Shown: piece by piece, positions 47,430 through 57,667 of the stretch | Position numbering within the stretch: position 1 is the stretch's first letter | Layout: every line of letters begins with the position of its first letter | Source of the DNA: Caldisericota bacterium | Lineage (GTDB): Bacteria > Caldisericota > JANLFM01 | NCBI GenBank assembly: GCA_024655865.1 | Contig: JANLFM010000004.1 | Span: forward strand, 29,388 to 93,387 | Direction: 5' to 3' | Length of the DNA: 64,000 nucleotides | Position numbers and translations under genes: made by a program | Notes under the pieces: model-generated | What the model was told of the DNA's origin: nothing | Databases searched by the model: none | The model's input: the letters and a program-made list of their open reading frames with translations, nothing else

Positions 47430-47464
47430 CGGTGCACCATCTAAAGGGAAATCCAAAAATGTAT

Positions 47465-47483
47465 GATTGCAAGACCTGACCCT
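47465..47483. repeat. Extra inverted end copy next to the transposase locus right border
   Basis: GATTGCAAGACCTGACCCT, an inverted copy of the dispersed repeat end, lies 45 bp inside the right border of the transposase locus. It may be the trace of an earlier or nested insertion. Confidence 0.7.
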
Positions 47484-47547
47484 ACTGGCTGGCCCTATTG
47501 GAATTCTGGAATTGTTGGATTGCAAGACCTGACCCCGTTACATGGCG

Positions 47548-47576
47548 TTGACAGCCAGCCAATTATTTGCTAAAAA
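47548..47576 (+). promoter_or_regulatory. Promoter of the valS T-box leader
   Basis: TTGACA (47548-47553) and TAAAAA (47571-47576) are 17 bp apart. The promoter begins 11 bases after the right border of the transposase locus and would start transcription near 47583, just before T-box stem I. Confidence 0.7.
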
Positions 47577-47582
47577 GGCCCC

Positions 47583-47800
47583 AAAGCGAAGAAGGGAGAG
47601 GAGTAAGCCTCGTCGCTTGCCTCAGAGAGGGGAAGTAAGGTGCGAGTTCCCTGGCAGGCAGAAGCTGAAGTCGCTCTCTGAGCTGGATGCTGAAATTAAA
47701 AGTAGGCTTTCCCGCTGGCTGCGTTAAAACCAAGAGAGCCCATTATGGGAATTAAGGTGGTACCGCGGACCTCCGTCCTTGACGGAGGTTTTTCTTTTTA
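47583..47800 (+). promoter_or_regulatory. T-box riboswitch (tRNA-Val sensing) with terminator, controlling valS
   Basis: The T-box core AAGGTGGTACCGCGG is at 47754-47768. Its TGGT can pair with the ACCA end of uncharged tRNA-Val. Upstream stem I shows the AGTA turn (GAGGAGTAAG), AGAGAG and GGTGCGAG elements, and a specifier region CTGAAGTCG with the valine codon GTC. The terminator has 9-bp arms ACCTCCGTC/GACGGAGGT (47769-47789) followed by a T-rich run to 47798. Low charging of tRNA-Val would favour the antiterminator and raise ValS. Confidence 0.92.
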
Positions 47801-47819
47801 AAGATGGAGGAAGGAGAAT

Positions 47820-50447
47820 ATGGAGATATCCACGGCTTACGAGCCTAAGGCAGTAGAAAAAAGGATATACCGGTTCTGGCTGGACGGAAATTATTTCCGT
47901 GCCGAAATCGATTACCACAAAAAACCGGCTGTAATTTCTATGCCCCCTCCCAACGTTTACGGCTCCCTGCATATGGGACATGGCTTCAATAACACCCTTC
48001 AGGACCTGATCATCCGCTTTTGGAGAATGAGCGGGCTGAACGCTCTCTGGGTTCCCGGACTGGATCACGCTGGTTTAGCTTTCCAGAACGCAGTAGAAAA
48101 GGAGCTTCGCAAGGAGGGCCTCTCCCGTTTCGATTTGGGGAGAGAGGAGTTTTTAAAGAGGTGTTTTAAGTGGAAGGAGGAACAGGCTGCCTACGTGGTG
48201 GAACAGCTTCAGACAATGGGGGCTTCAGCGGATTGGTCCCGTTTGCGCTTCACGATGGACGAGGCTTACCAGAAAGCTGTGCGCCGCCAATTCGTGCAAC
48301 TTTTCCAGGATGGATTGATCTACAGGGGAACCCGGATCATAAACTGGTGCCCTACCTGTCTCACGGCACTTTCGGATATCGAGGTGGAGTACGAGGAGGA
48401 GCAAGCCTTCCTCTATTATGTGCGCTATCCCCTGGAGGGAGGGGAGGGCTTCATCACGGTGGCCACAACCAGGCCGGAAACGATGCTCGGAGACACAGGA
48501 GTAGCAGTACACCCGGAGGATTTAAGATACCGTTCCTTAATCGGTAAAACAGCCATCCTCCCCATTATGAATCGCAAAATTCCCATTGTGGCCGATGAGG
48601 CTGTTGACCCCACCTTTGGTACAGGAGCGGTAAAGATCACCCCGGCTCATGATCCGGTGGACTACGAGGTTGGTCAGAGGCACAATCTTCCCCCCATCTC
48701 CGTGATCGGCGAAAAGGGGAAGATGACCTCTGATGCCGGAAAGTACGCGGGAAAAGATCGCCTGGAAGCGCGAAAGGAAATCGTAGAGGAACTTAAAAGA
48801 GAAGGGCTTCTTCTGAAAGTGGAGCCCTACACTCACGCCTTGGGCAAGTGCTACCGCTGCCACCAGCCCATAGAGCCCTTGATTTCCACACAGTGGTTCG
48901 TGAAAATGAAACCCCTGGCCATACCGGCGATGGAGGTCGTGGAAAGAGGAGAAATTAAGTTTTACCCTGAGCGATGGAAAAAGGTATATATGGACTGGAT
49001 GGAGAATATAAAGGACTGGTGCATCTCGCGCCAGATCTGGTGGGGGCACCGGATTCCTGTCTGGTACTGTCAGTCCTGCGGGGAAGTTTTCGCCAGCGAG
49101 GATGATCCGGAAAGGTGCCCCCACTGTGGTTCTCCTGATTTAAAGCAGGATCCTGACGCCCTGGACACCTGGTTTTCCTCTAATTTATGGCCCTTCGCCA
49201 TCTTAGGCTGGCCTGAGGACACCCCCGACCTCCGCTATTTTTTCCCCACCACGGTGCTCTCTACGGGATACGACATCATCTTCTTCTGGGTGGCACGCAT
49301 GATTATGGCTTCCCTCTATTTCACGAAGAAGATCCCCTTCAGCAAGGTGTACATTCACGGGCTAATCAGGGATGGAAAAGGAAGAAAGATGTCCCGCTCC
49401 TTGGGCAACGTGATAGACCCCTTAGAGAAAATGGAGCAATACGGCACCGACGCTTTTCGATTCGCCATGGCGGCCTCAGCCACTCTTGGAGGCCAGGACA
49501 TTCCTATGGGTGAAGAGCGCTTCGAGCGGGGGCGAAATTTCACGAACAAGCTCTGGAACGCCTCCCGCTTCCTTTTAATCAACCTCGAGGGGTACGACCC
49601 TCAAGCTCGACCCGCCGACTCCCTCCCTCACAGATATATTCGCTCTCGCCTGAACAAAGTAATTGAGGAAGTTACCAGGGACCTTGAGGAGTTCAATTTT
49701 GCTGATTGTACGCACACTCTGGAGGAATTCTTCTGGGGAGAGTTCTGCGACTGGTATATCGAGATGTGCAAAACCGACCTTGCCCGTGGTGGTGAGGCCA
49801 AGAAAGGGGCACAGGTGGTTCTCCACGACACCCTTGAGACCATCCTCAGGCTCCTACATCCCATTTGCCCCTTCATCACCGAGGAGCTCTGGCAGAAGCT
49901 ACCGGGTAAAAAGGGGCCTGCCTTGATCGTTGCTCCCTGGCCCAAGCCCGAGAAAAGCCTTTACGATGAGGATGCGGAAGAGAGGATGGAGTGTCTTAAG
50001 GCCTTCGTGCGCACTGTACGCAATTTGCGCGCCGAAGGGGGCCTTCCTCCATCGAACTTCATCAAGGCTCTGGTGATTACCGATTCCCAGACTCAAAAAA
50101 CTATCCAGGAGTCCCTGGAATACATTCTTCCCCTGGCCCGCCTGAGCGAGGTGGAGTTCCTGGAGGAGAAAAGAAGGCCTAAAGGGTCCCTTGGCGGGAT
50201 TGCTCAGGGCATGGAGATCTTTCTGCCCCTTACCATTCAGGAAAAAGAAAGCCTGCTTGCCCGGATGAGGAAGGATTCGGAGAAATTGAAAGCGGACTAC
50301 GAGCGCGTCCTTCTTCGGATATCTAACCCCGAGTTTCACAAAAAGGCTCCTCCCGAGGTTTTGGAAAAACAAAAAAGAAGCCTTGAGGATTTGAAGTTTC
50401 GCCTGGAGCGAGTGCAAAAAATCATCGAAGAGCTGGAGGAAGAATGA
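47820..50447 (+). CDS. valS: Valyl-tRNA synthetase
   Basis: An 875-residue class I synthetase that charges tRNA-Val and edits mischarged threonine. PPPNVYGSLHMGHGFNNT contains the HIGH motif (HMGH), GRKMSRSLGN the KMSKS motif, and VATTRPETMLGDTGVAVHP the editing domain. The C terminus ends in the usual coiled-coil arm (KLKADYERVLLR through KIIEELEE). The helical segment after HIGH has GLDHAGLAFQ, a variant of the usual GTDHAGIATQ. ATG 47820 has AAGGAG upstream. folC overlaps by four bases. Confidence 0.95.
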   Translation: MEISTAYEPKAVEKRIYRFWLDGNYFRAEIDYHKKPAVISMPPPNVYGSLHMGHGFNNTLQDLIIRFWRMSGLNALWVPGLDHAGLAFQNAVEKELRKEGLSRFDLGREEFLKRCFKWKEEQAAYVVEQLQTMGASADWSRLRFTMDEAYQKAVRRQFVQLFQDGLIYRGTRIINWCPTCLTALSDIEVEYEEEQAFLYYVRYPLEGGEGFITVATTRPETMLGDTGVAVHPEDLRYRSLIGKTAILPIMNRKIPIVADEAVDPTFGTGAVKITPAHDPVDYEVGQRHNLPPISVIGEKGKMTSDAGKYAGKDRLEARKEIVEELKREGLLLKVEPYTHALGKCYRCHQPIEPLISTQWFVKMKPLAIPAMEVVERGEIKFYPERWKKVYMDWMENIKDWCISRQIWWGHRIPVWYCQSCGEVFASEDDPERCPHCGSPDLKQDPDALDTWFSSNLWPFAILGWPEDTPDLRYFFPTTVLSTGYDIIFFWVARMIMASLYFTKKIPFSKVYIHGLIRDGKGRKMSRSLGNVIDPLEKMEQYGTDAFRFAMAASATLGGQDIPMGEERFERGRNFTNKLWNASRFLLINLEGYDPQARPADSLPHRYIRSRLNKVIEEVTRDLEEFNFADCTHTLEEFFWGEFCDWYIEMCKTDLARGGEAKKGAQVVLHDTLETILRLLHPICPFITEELWQKLPGKKGPALIVAPWPKPEKSLYDEDAEERMECLKAFVRTVRNLRAEGGLPPSNFIKALVITDSQTQKTIQESLEYILPLARLSEVEFLEEKRRPKGSLGGIAQGMEIFLPLTIQEKESLLARMRKDSEKLKADYERVLLRISNPEFHKKAPPEVLEKQKRSLEDLKFRLERVQKIIEELEEE

Positions 50448-51736
50448 ACTATAAGGAGGCTCTGGAGTTTCTGGAATCCCCCTCCCGTTTCTCCCCGAAG
50501 TTAGGGTTGGAAAGGATCAGGGTATTTTTATCGGAGCTGGGTTCCCCTCAGGATTGCTTTCCCTCCGTTCTGATCGCGGGGACCTCGGGCAAGGGGTCCA
50601 GTTGCAAGATGATAGAGAGCGTCCTCACGGCATCTGGGTACAAAGTGGGGCTCTTCACCAAGCCACACCTCCAGTCATACCGGGAGCGCGTTGCCCTTGG
50701 AGATGAATTGATTTCCCCAGAGGACCTTACGAGGCTTGTAGAAAAAATGGTTCCCTTGGCGGGGAAAATCGGCAGTACACCCCTGGGCTTCCCCACTTAT
50801 TTCGAAATGGGAGTAGCTCTGGCCTTTCAGTACTTTGCCCTGAATAAGGTGGATATCGCCATAGTGGAAGTGGGTATGGGAGGAAGGCTTGACGCCACAA
50901 ACATCCTAATGCCCATCGTATGCGGAATCACTGAGATCGGTTTCGATCACGAGAAGTATTTGGGGAGCACCCTTTCTCAGATTGCAGGAGAGAAGGCGGG
51001 AATTATCAAGCCCGGGGTGCCGGTTGTGGTCTCCCGTCAGGAACCAGAGGCCATGGCAGTCATCACAAGAGTGGCCCGGGAACTTAGAGCGCCCATTTTT
51101 GATAGCGATAATAGGGGCGATGGTCCTCTCTCGTTCAGCTTAGAGGGGCAGACCTTTAATCTCCGGGGAAGGGATAACCTTTACAGGGAACTCTTCATCC
51201 CTCTTTTAGGTGAGCATCAGATCAGGAACGCTGCCTTGGCCCTCACGGTCCTCGAGGTCCTTCGTGATCTGGGGTTTTCCTGGAACGAGGATCATTTGCG
51301 CAGAGGCTTCGCGGAGCTTAAATGGCCAGGGCGTCTGGAGGTTCTTTCCCAATCGCCCCTCGTGGTCATAGATGGAGCGCACAACCCGTGCAAGGCCCAG
51401 GCTTTAGCACAGGCAGTGGCGGAATACCTGCTCTTTAAGCGCCTGATATTGGTTCTGGGGGTCTCCAGGGATAAGGACTTTCTCGGCATCCTGGAAAAAT
51501 TCCTCCCCATGAATCCTCTGGTGATAGCTACCGCTGCCAGTTCCGGAAGGGCCTTATCTCCTCCTGAAATTAAGCAAGCCTGCCAGAACCTGGGCATTCC
51601 CTGCGAGGATTTTCCCAGCGTAAGGACTGCCCTGAAAAGAGCCATTGAGGTTGCAGAAGCGGAGGATTTGATCCTGGTATCCGGTTCTATATACGTTGCC
51701 GGGGAGGCGCGAGATCTTTACTTTCAAGTGGGGTGA
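50444..51736 (+). CDS. folC: Folylpolyglutamate synthase/dihydrofolate synthase
   Basis: A 430-residue Mur-ligase-type enzyme adding glutamate to folates (and probably to dihydropteroate). AGTSGKGSSCKMIESVL is the P-loop, GLFTKPHLQSYRERV follows, and EVGMGGRLDATN and VIDGAHNP are family signatures. It is the second gene of the valS operon (ATGA overlap). Its end overlaps the convergent YkoP-like gene by 13 bases. Confidence 0.93.
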   Translation: MNYKEALEFLESPSRFSPKLGLERIRVFLSELGSPQDCFPSVLIAGTSGKGSSCKMIESVLTASGYKVGLFTKPHLQSYRERVALGDELISPEDLTRLVEKMVPLAGKIGSTPLGFPTYFEMGVALAFQYFALNKVDIAIVEVGMGGRLDATNILMPIVCGITEIGFDHEKYLGSTLSQIAGEKAGIIKPGVPVVVSRQEPEAMAVITRVARELRAPIFDSDNRGDGPLSFSLEGQTFNLRGRDNLYRELFIPLLGEHQIRNAALALTVLEVLRDLGFSWNEDHLRRGFAELKWPGRLEVLSQSPLVVIDGAHNPCKAQALAQAVAEYLLFKRLILVLGVSRDKDFLGILEKFLPMNPLVIATAASSGRALSPPEIKQACQNLGIPCEDFPSVRTALKRAIEVAEAEDLILVSGSIYVAGEARDLYFQVG

Positions 51737-52326
51737 TCGCCGTATAGACGCATCAGCTTTTCCCGGGAAAGCCAGATGCGTCGCGATACCAGGGCTTTTT
51801 TCTTTTTTTTCTCAAACCCCTCCTCAAGGTACTTTCGCAAAAAGAAGTACTGTACCCTTGTCTCCCATACCTCTTTAGTTTTGGTTTCCATGGGAAACAC
51901 CTCAAAGCCCAGCCGCTTTGCTCCTTCATGAAGCAGGGTGGTCCCCCGGAAAGCCTTCACCTTAAGCAGGCGGGGATCCGAATTGGCCATCTTTGCCAGC
52001 TCCCTTAAAGAGAGTCTCGTCCTTCTCAAAACTTCTACGTAAAAGGACACCGGGTCCTGAATTTCCTTCCTTAGTTCCCTGATCATTTTATTATCGGTAT
52101 GAAGTTCGCCCACCACTTCCCCTTTTTTGATTTTGATTCCCCCCTCGAGTGTGATTCCCGGACCCCGATAGTGGGTCAAACCCCAGCGGAGGGTCCCTTC
52201 CCCTGGAGGGCCTACTGGTTTTATGCGAAAAAGCCACTCGTAGAAACGCTCATAAAAATCCCAGAATTTCTCGCTTAACGACCCGAAAGCCGGCATCCAT
52301 GATCGCTTTTTGAAGCTCATCGTCAA
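51724..52326 (-). CDS. YkoP-like domain protein
   Basis: A 200-residue protein resembling the YkoP-like domain proteins of Firmicutes: LRWGLTHYRGPGITLEGGI followed by KKGEVVGELHTDN. The function of the domain is not known; it often accompanies deacetylases. TTG 52326 has GGAGG six bases upstream, inside the end of the ChbG-family deacetylase gene, and the two frames overlap by 77 bases. ATG 52320 and ATG 52296 are alternatives. Its last codons coincide with a hairpin at 51747-51782. Confidence 0.65.
   Translation of the reverse strand: MTMSFKKRSWMPAFGSLSEKFWDFYERFYEWLFRIKPVGPPGEGTLRWGLTHYRGPGITLEGGIKIKKGEVVGELHTDNKMIRELRKEIQDPVSFYVEVLRRTRLSLRELAKMANSDPRLLKVKAFRGTTLLHEGAKRLGFEVFPMETKTKEVWETRVQYFFLRKYLEEGFEKKKKKALVSRRIWLSREKLMRLYGDHPT
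51747..51782. other. Long inverted repeat at the folC/YkoP-like convergence
   Basis: GACGCATC (51747-51754) and GATGCGTC (51775-51782) pair, and the inner sequences GCTTTTCCC/GGGAAAGC extend the stem with one bulge. No T-tract follows on either strand, so it may slow convergent transcription or stabilise 3' ends and not be a true terminator. It lies within the last codons of the YkoP-like gene. Confidence 0.45.
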
Positions 52327-53068
52327 CTAAAACCTCCATTTCTCCTCTGTGTCCCGGGTGGACCATGACCTCAGTAAAACCGGAATCCAGGCGCCTCAAC
52401 ATCCCTAAGACACTGCTTAAGGAAAAGTTCGGTTCCTGCTCCAGGATTCCCGCAAAGTATTCGCTGGTTATAAAGTCGTCATTTTTTAAATAGTCATAAA
52501 GGGAGCCCGCCCATAGGGATAAAAAAAGAATCTCCAGGGCCCTTCCTATCCGGGGCAGAGCTCGAAAAAGGTTCACTTTCTTTTCCCTGGGGCAACGTAT
52601 ATATCTAAAACCGTATTCCTTAACGGTCTGGCGCAAAATAGGAAAAACGCCCGGCATAACATGCGTGTGGTTATGGCTATCGAACCTGTTTGGCTGAAAC
52701 CCGAAGGAGAGGAATTTTTCAATCTGAGCGCGGCACTCCTTTTTTAAGTCCTCCGGGTCGATCAAACCCTGGCGCATCCTGAGCAGAAATTTGGCCGGGG
52801 GGTAAAACAGGCCCTCTTTGTCCACAAGGGAAGGAGCCTTTGAAAGAGGTGAACCCTCAGTAACGTTAAAATGAAGGCCAACCGGGAGACCTGCCTCTTT
52901 TGCTTTCTGGGCCCCCTCTTCCGTGGCCATCCCCATGTTCACGATCAAGGAAGCGCCACCCACGGGACCCTTCTTAAAGGAGGCAATAATCCTCTGGTTC
53001 GTTGCCGAATCGAATCCTAAATCATCAGCCTGAAAGAGCACAAGTTTATCTTTGGGCACCTTCTTCAT
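52250..53068 (-). CDS. ChbG/HpnK (YdjC) family carbohydrate deacetylase
   Basis: A 272-residue deacetylase acting on acetylated amino sugars. The metal-binding FQADDLGF and FDSHNHTHVMPGVF motifs are intact, and TEVMVHPGHRG is near the C terminus. ATG 53068 is chosen; a TTG at 53077 is possible. It overlaps the YkoP-like gene by 77 bases. With the PIG-L and DUF610 proteins it makes three deacetylase-type genes in the window, fitting an exopolysaccharide-rich lifestyle. Confidence 0.85.
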   Translation of the reverse strand: MKKVPKDKLVLFQADDLGFDSATNQRIIASFKKGPVGGASLIVNMGMATEEGAQKAKEAGLPVGLHFNVTEGSPLSKAPSLVDKEGLFYPPAKFLLRMRQGLIDPEDLKKECRAQIEKFLSFGFQPNRFDSHNHTHVMPGVFPILRQTVKEYGFRYIRCPREKKVNLFRALPRIGRALEILFLSLWAGSLYDYLKNDDFITSEYFAGILEQEPNFSLSSVLGMLRRLDSGFTEVMVHPGHRGEMEVLVDDELQKAIMDAGFRVVKREILGFL

Positions 53069-53147
53069 CCGTAACAAAAGTTGACCGCCTTTGCTCTAAA
53101 TATTAAAACAAATAAACAGCTTGATTCAGTATTTTAAGGAGGGGAAA

Positions 53148-53894
53148 ATGGATTTTGACGCTATTGTCCTCGCCGGGCCAGGAAAGGAAGACTGGCTGGC
53201 TCAGGAAGGTGTGAGCAATAAAAGCCTTTTGCCCATTGATGGCAGACCAATGGTGGAATACGTGCTTCAAGCCCTTAAGGGCTCCCGATTTTTAAAAAAC
53301 CTGATCCTCGTTGCCGACTTTCCCTTAAGCGAGGGCCTGAAACCTCTTGTAGATAAATATGTGCCCGCCGGCGATACTATGGAGGAAAACATCGAAAGGG
53401 GTGTATTGGAAACCTCCAGTCCTCTCGTAGCCATCATGGGCTCGGACATCCCTTTTATTTCCAGCGAAACTATTGATCGGGTGATCTCCCTTTGCAGTTC
53501 CTACCCTGCCTCGCTTTACCTCCCGGTGATCAGGAGGGAGGACATCGAGAGGATCTTTCCTGGGAGTCAGCGCACTTATGCTCGTTTAAAGGAAGGAGAG
53601 GTAAAGGCCGGGAATATCTTTTTATTCAAAAGGGAGAACTGGCACACGGTAGAGGGCTTCCTTTCCAAAGTGGTAGCCGGAAGAAAACAGCTATGGAAGC
53701 TTGCCGCCATCCTGGGGTGGAAATATGTGCTCAAGTTCCTCCTGGGAAAGCTCTCCGTAGAGGAGCTGGAAAATGTGGTGGCCAGGGAAACCTCCCTGCC
53801 CGTTAAGGCTTTCCTGATGGATGCTCCAGACCTGGGAGTGGATGTGGATAAGTTAGATGATCTAATTTTGGCCCGGGCGGTTCTGGAAAAGTAA
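53148..53894 (+). CDS. Nucleotidyltransferase-fold protein (MobA-like)
   Basis: A 248-residue protein with a GT-A/MobA-like nucleotidyltransferase fold. DAIVLAGPG and KSLLPIDGRPMVEYVLQAL at the N terminus and AIMGSDIPFIS as the metal Asp region support this. The usual GGxxxRMG loop is altered (AGPGKEDWLAQEG), so activity and substrate are uncertain. ATG 53148 follows AAGGAGGGG by a normal distance; the frame open from 53121 is not used. It is divergent from the deacetylase pair and convergent with ndk. Confidence 0.7.
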   Translation: MDFDAIVLAGPGKEDWLAQEGVSNKSLLPIDGRPMVEYVLQALKGSRFLKNLILVADFPLSEGLKPLVDKYVPAGDTMEENIERGVLETSSPLVAIMGSDIPFISSETIDRVISLCSSYPASLYLPVIRREDIERIFPGSQRTYARLKEGEVKAGNIFLFKRENWHTVEGFLSKVVAGRKQLWKLAAILGWKYVLKFLLGKLSVEELENVVARETSLPVKAFLMDAPDLGVDVDKLDDLILARAVLEK

Positions 53895-53896
53895 TT

Positions 53897-54304
53897 TTAA
53901 AAATCCTGGCCGAAGAAAATCTTGCTCTCCCGCTTGAAGGACTGCGGGGAATCTGAGGCATGCACAATATTTGCGGGAAGCTCCAGGCCGAAATCCCCCC
54001 TGATGCTTCCAGGCAGGGCTTCTTGAGGGTTTGTCGCCCCGATTAGGGTGCGCACGATCTTCACCGCATTCGGCCCCTCTAAGACCATGCCCACGGCCGG
54101 TCCCGAGGTGATTAAATCCACGAGGGAGGAGAAAAAATCCTTTCCCTTATGTTCCTCGTAAAATTCCTCTGCTAATTCCCGATCGAACTGGCGCATCTCG
54201 AGGGCCACAATTTTTAACCCTTTGTTCTCAAAGCGCCTGATAACCTCGCCCACCAACCCCCTGGAAAAACCGTCTGGTTTCACCATAGCAAATGTGCGTT
54301 CCAT
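53897..54304 (-). CDS. ndk: Nucleoside diphosphate kinase
   Basis: A 135-residue enzyme that balances nucleoside triphosphates through a phosphohistidine. TFAMVKPDG is the N-terminal nucleotide motif, and the catalytic His is in NIVHASDS. Length and sequence are typical. It follows the phosphofructokinase gene by nine bases on the minus strand, so they are probably co-transcribed. Confidence 0.95.
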   Translation of the reverse strand: MERTFAMVKPDGFSRGLVGEVIRRFENKGLKIVALEMRQFDRELAEEFYEEHKGKDFFSSLVDLITSGPAVGMVLEGPNAVKIVRTLIGATNPQEALPGSIRGDFGLELPANIVHASDSPQSFKRESKIFFGQDF

Positions 54305-54313
54305 ATGTGCGCC

Positions 54314-55345
54314 TCACCTGAAGAAAAGTTTTATTTGGTTATAGAGCTCAATGGGAACCCGCTTCGTTTGCGAAAGAACGGTCCCCAGATCCACCGAAAT
54401 GTATTCCGTGCCTCGGAGCGCGGACATATAATCCCACTTTTTCTCCTTGATCAGCTCAACGGCCTTAAGTGCCAAATAAGTGCCTAAATTTCTGTCAAAG
54501 GGCGTAGGGGGTCCGGAGCGGATCAGGTGGCCGAGGACAGTGGCCCTGGTCTCCATTCCGGTCTTCCGCTCTAAGAGTTCCGCGAAAACGTGGCCCACTC
54601 CCCCTAACCTGACGTGCCCGAAGGCGTCCACCTCCCTTTTCTCGTATCCAAAGGGCTCTGTGCCGTCTTTGGGGTGAATGGCCTCCGATACCACAATCAG
54701 GCTGTAGGTATTACCCTTGGCTTTGCGCTCCAGGAGGAAATTGGCGACTTCCTCGAGATCGTAAGGGACCTCGGGAATAAGAATCAGGTGCGCTCCGCCA
54801 GCAAGTCCACTGGCGATAGCTACCCATCCCGCATCCCTTCCCATAACCTCAACCACCATCAGTCTCCGGTGGGAGGCGGCTGTAGTATGCAGCCTGTCGA
54901 TAGCTTCGGTGGAGATATTTACTGCCGTATCGAAACCGATGGTGTAATCCGTGAGGGGGACATCGTTGTCCATCGTTTTGGGAACCCCCACAATGGGCAA
55001 ACCCCTTTGGGCCAGCTTGTGGGCTACGGTGAGAGTATCATCCCCGCCAATTGCTATCAGGGCATCGAGGCGCATTTTTTCGAAGTTTTCCATAACCCTC
55101 TTATCATCACCCTCGCGCTTGAAGGGGTTAGTTCTCGAGGTTTCCAGCATGGTCCCACCCAGAGAGACTGTCTTTTCCACAAGCGACCAGGAAAGGGGCA
55201 GGCTATCATTTTCTAAGAGTCCTGCCCATCCCCGACGGATGCCGATGACCTCCCATCCCAGATCCTCCACCCTGGCTACTGCGGCGCGGATACAGGAGTT
55301 TAGTCCGGGGGCGTCCCCGCCACCAGTCAGTATCCCGATTCTCAT
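54314..55345 (-). CDS. 6-phosphofructokinase, probably pyrophosphate-dependent
   Basis: A 343-residue group A phosphofructokinase. It starts MRIGILTGGGDAPGLN. Two positions point to pyrophosphate in place of ATP: GGDDT (100-104, ATP enzymes have GGDGS) and PKTMDND (122-128, ATP enzymes have PGTIDND), where the extra Asp blocks ATP and the Lys contacts PPi. EVMGRDAGW is the substrate region. The reaction would be reversible, serving both glycolysis and gluconeogenesis. No ATP-type paralog is in the window. Confidence 0.9.
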   Translation of the reverse strand: MRIGILTGGGDAPGLNSCIRAAVARVEDLGWEVIGIRRGWAGLLENDSLPLSWSLVEKTVSLGGTMLETSRTNPFKREGDDKRVMENFEKMRLDALIAIGGDDTLTVAHKLAQRGLPIVGVPKTMDNDVPLTDYTIGFDTAVNISTEAIDRLHTTAASHRRLMVVEVMGRDAGWVAIASGLAGGAHLILIPEVPYDLEEVANFLLERKAKGNTYSLIVVSEAIHPKDGTEPFGYEKREVDAFGHVRLGGVGHVFAELLERKTGMETRATVLGHLIRSGPPTPFDRNLGTYLALKAVELIKEKKWDYMSALRGTEYISVDLGTVLSQTKRVPIELYNQIKLFFR

Positions 55346-55386
55346 CGCTCGTGCTCCTCTCTTAATGGAGAATTAAGAAATCAACA

Positions 55387-55407
55387 ATATCCACAAAATT
55401 ATCCACG
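55387..55407. promoter_or_regulatory. DnaA-box-like pair between gyrB and pfk
   Basis: ATATCCACA (55387-55395) and TTATCCACG (55399-55407) each differ from the DnaA box TTATCCACA at one base. They are in the short gap after gyrB and add to the DnaA sites around dnaA. Confidence 0.4.
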
Positions 55408-55425
55408 CTTATCAAATTCATCAAC

Positions 55426-57330
<1,905 letters not shown>

Positions 57331-57343
57331 TTATTTTACCTTT

Positions 57344-57667
57344 TTATTTGTTTTTTGTCAGACCAACTGTCTTCAAATCGGAGACTGCCTCTCCCTTCAA
57401 ATGAGCATTCAACCTCTTGATTAGCTCCCCGCTGTTCAGGCGGACCTCCTGTGCCCAGGTAGAGGAGGAACAGGATATGAGAATAACTCCCTTTTTAAAA
57501 TTCTGGAAATGTACATGCGCCCGCCAGACCTCGGGAAGGCATTTTTCCCAGGCCTTGCGGACCTCTTCCTCCAACAACTTTCCCTCCAGGCCAAGGGAGA
57601 TAACAACCGGGCCCAGCAGTTCAGATATTGGTTTAAGCGCTCTTTCGCGCTTCCCCTGCTTGTACAT
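57344..57667 (-). CDS. DUF721/DciA family protein
   Basis: A 107-residue DUF721 protein. Members between recF and gyrB are common, and the family includes DciA, which helps load the replicative helicase in bacteria lacking DnaC/DnaI. LGPVVISLGLEGKLLEEEVRKAW and ILISCSSSTWAQEVRLNSGELI are typical. ATG 57667 has GGAGG six bases upstream. The gene overlaps recF by 35 bases. A helicase-loading role is inferred from family and location. Confidence 0.8.
   Translation of the reverse strand: MYKQGKRERALKPISELLGPVVISLGLEGKLLEEEVRKAWEKCLPEVWRAHVHFQNFKKGVILISCSSSTWAQEVRLNSGELIKRLNAHLKGEAVSDLKTVGLTKNK

Larger units (their letters stand above)
45974..47536 (+). mobile_element. REP-associated Y1 transposase locus bounded by inverted repeats
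   Basis: The left edge is GGGTCAGGTCTTGCAATCC plus AACAAT (45975-45999). The right edge is the reverse complement, ending TTGCAAGACCTGACCCC at 47536. Between them lie the transposase gene, about 470 bp with a 44-bp direct repeat, a 19-bp tandem array, and an extra end-like copy at 47465-47483. The same end sequence occurs throughout the window, so this is the probable parent of the dispersed repeats and 277-bp elements. The region 46863-47536 has no convincing gene. Confidence 0.75.

Noticed and set aside
46817-47440. 207-codon minus-strand frame after the transposase gene
   Set aside because: It reads through the 44-bp and 19-bp repeats, giving a low-complexity repetitive protein with no ribosome site or family signature.
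47542-47727. 61-codon open frame upstream of valS
   Set aside because: It lies wholly within the promoter and T-box leader, and its apparent protein is a reading of stem I sequence.
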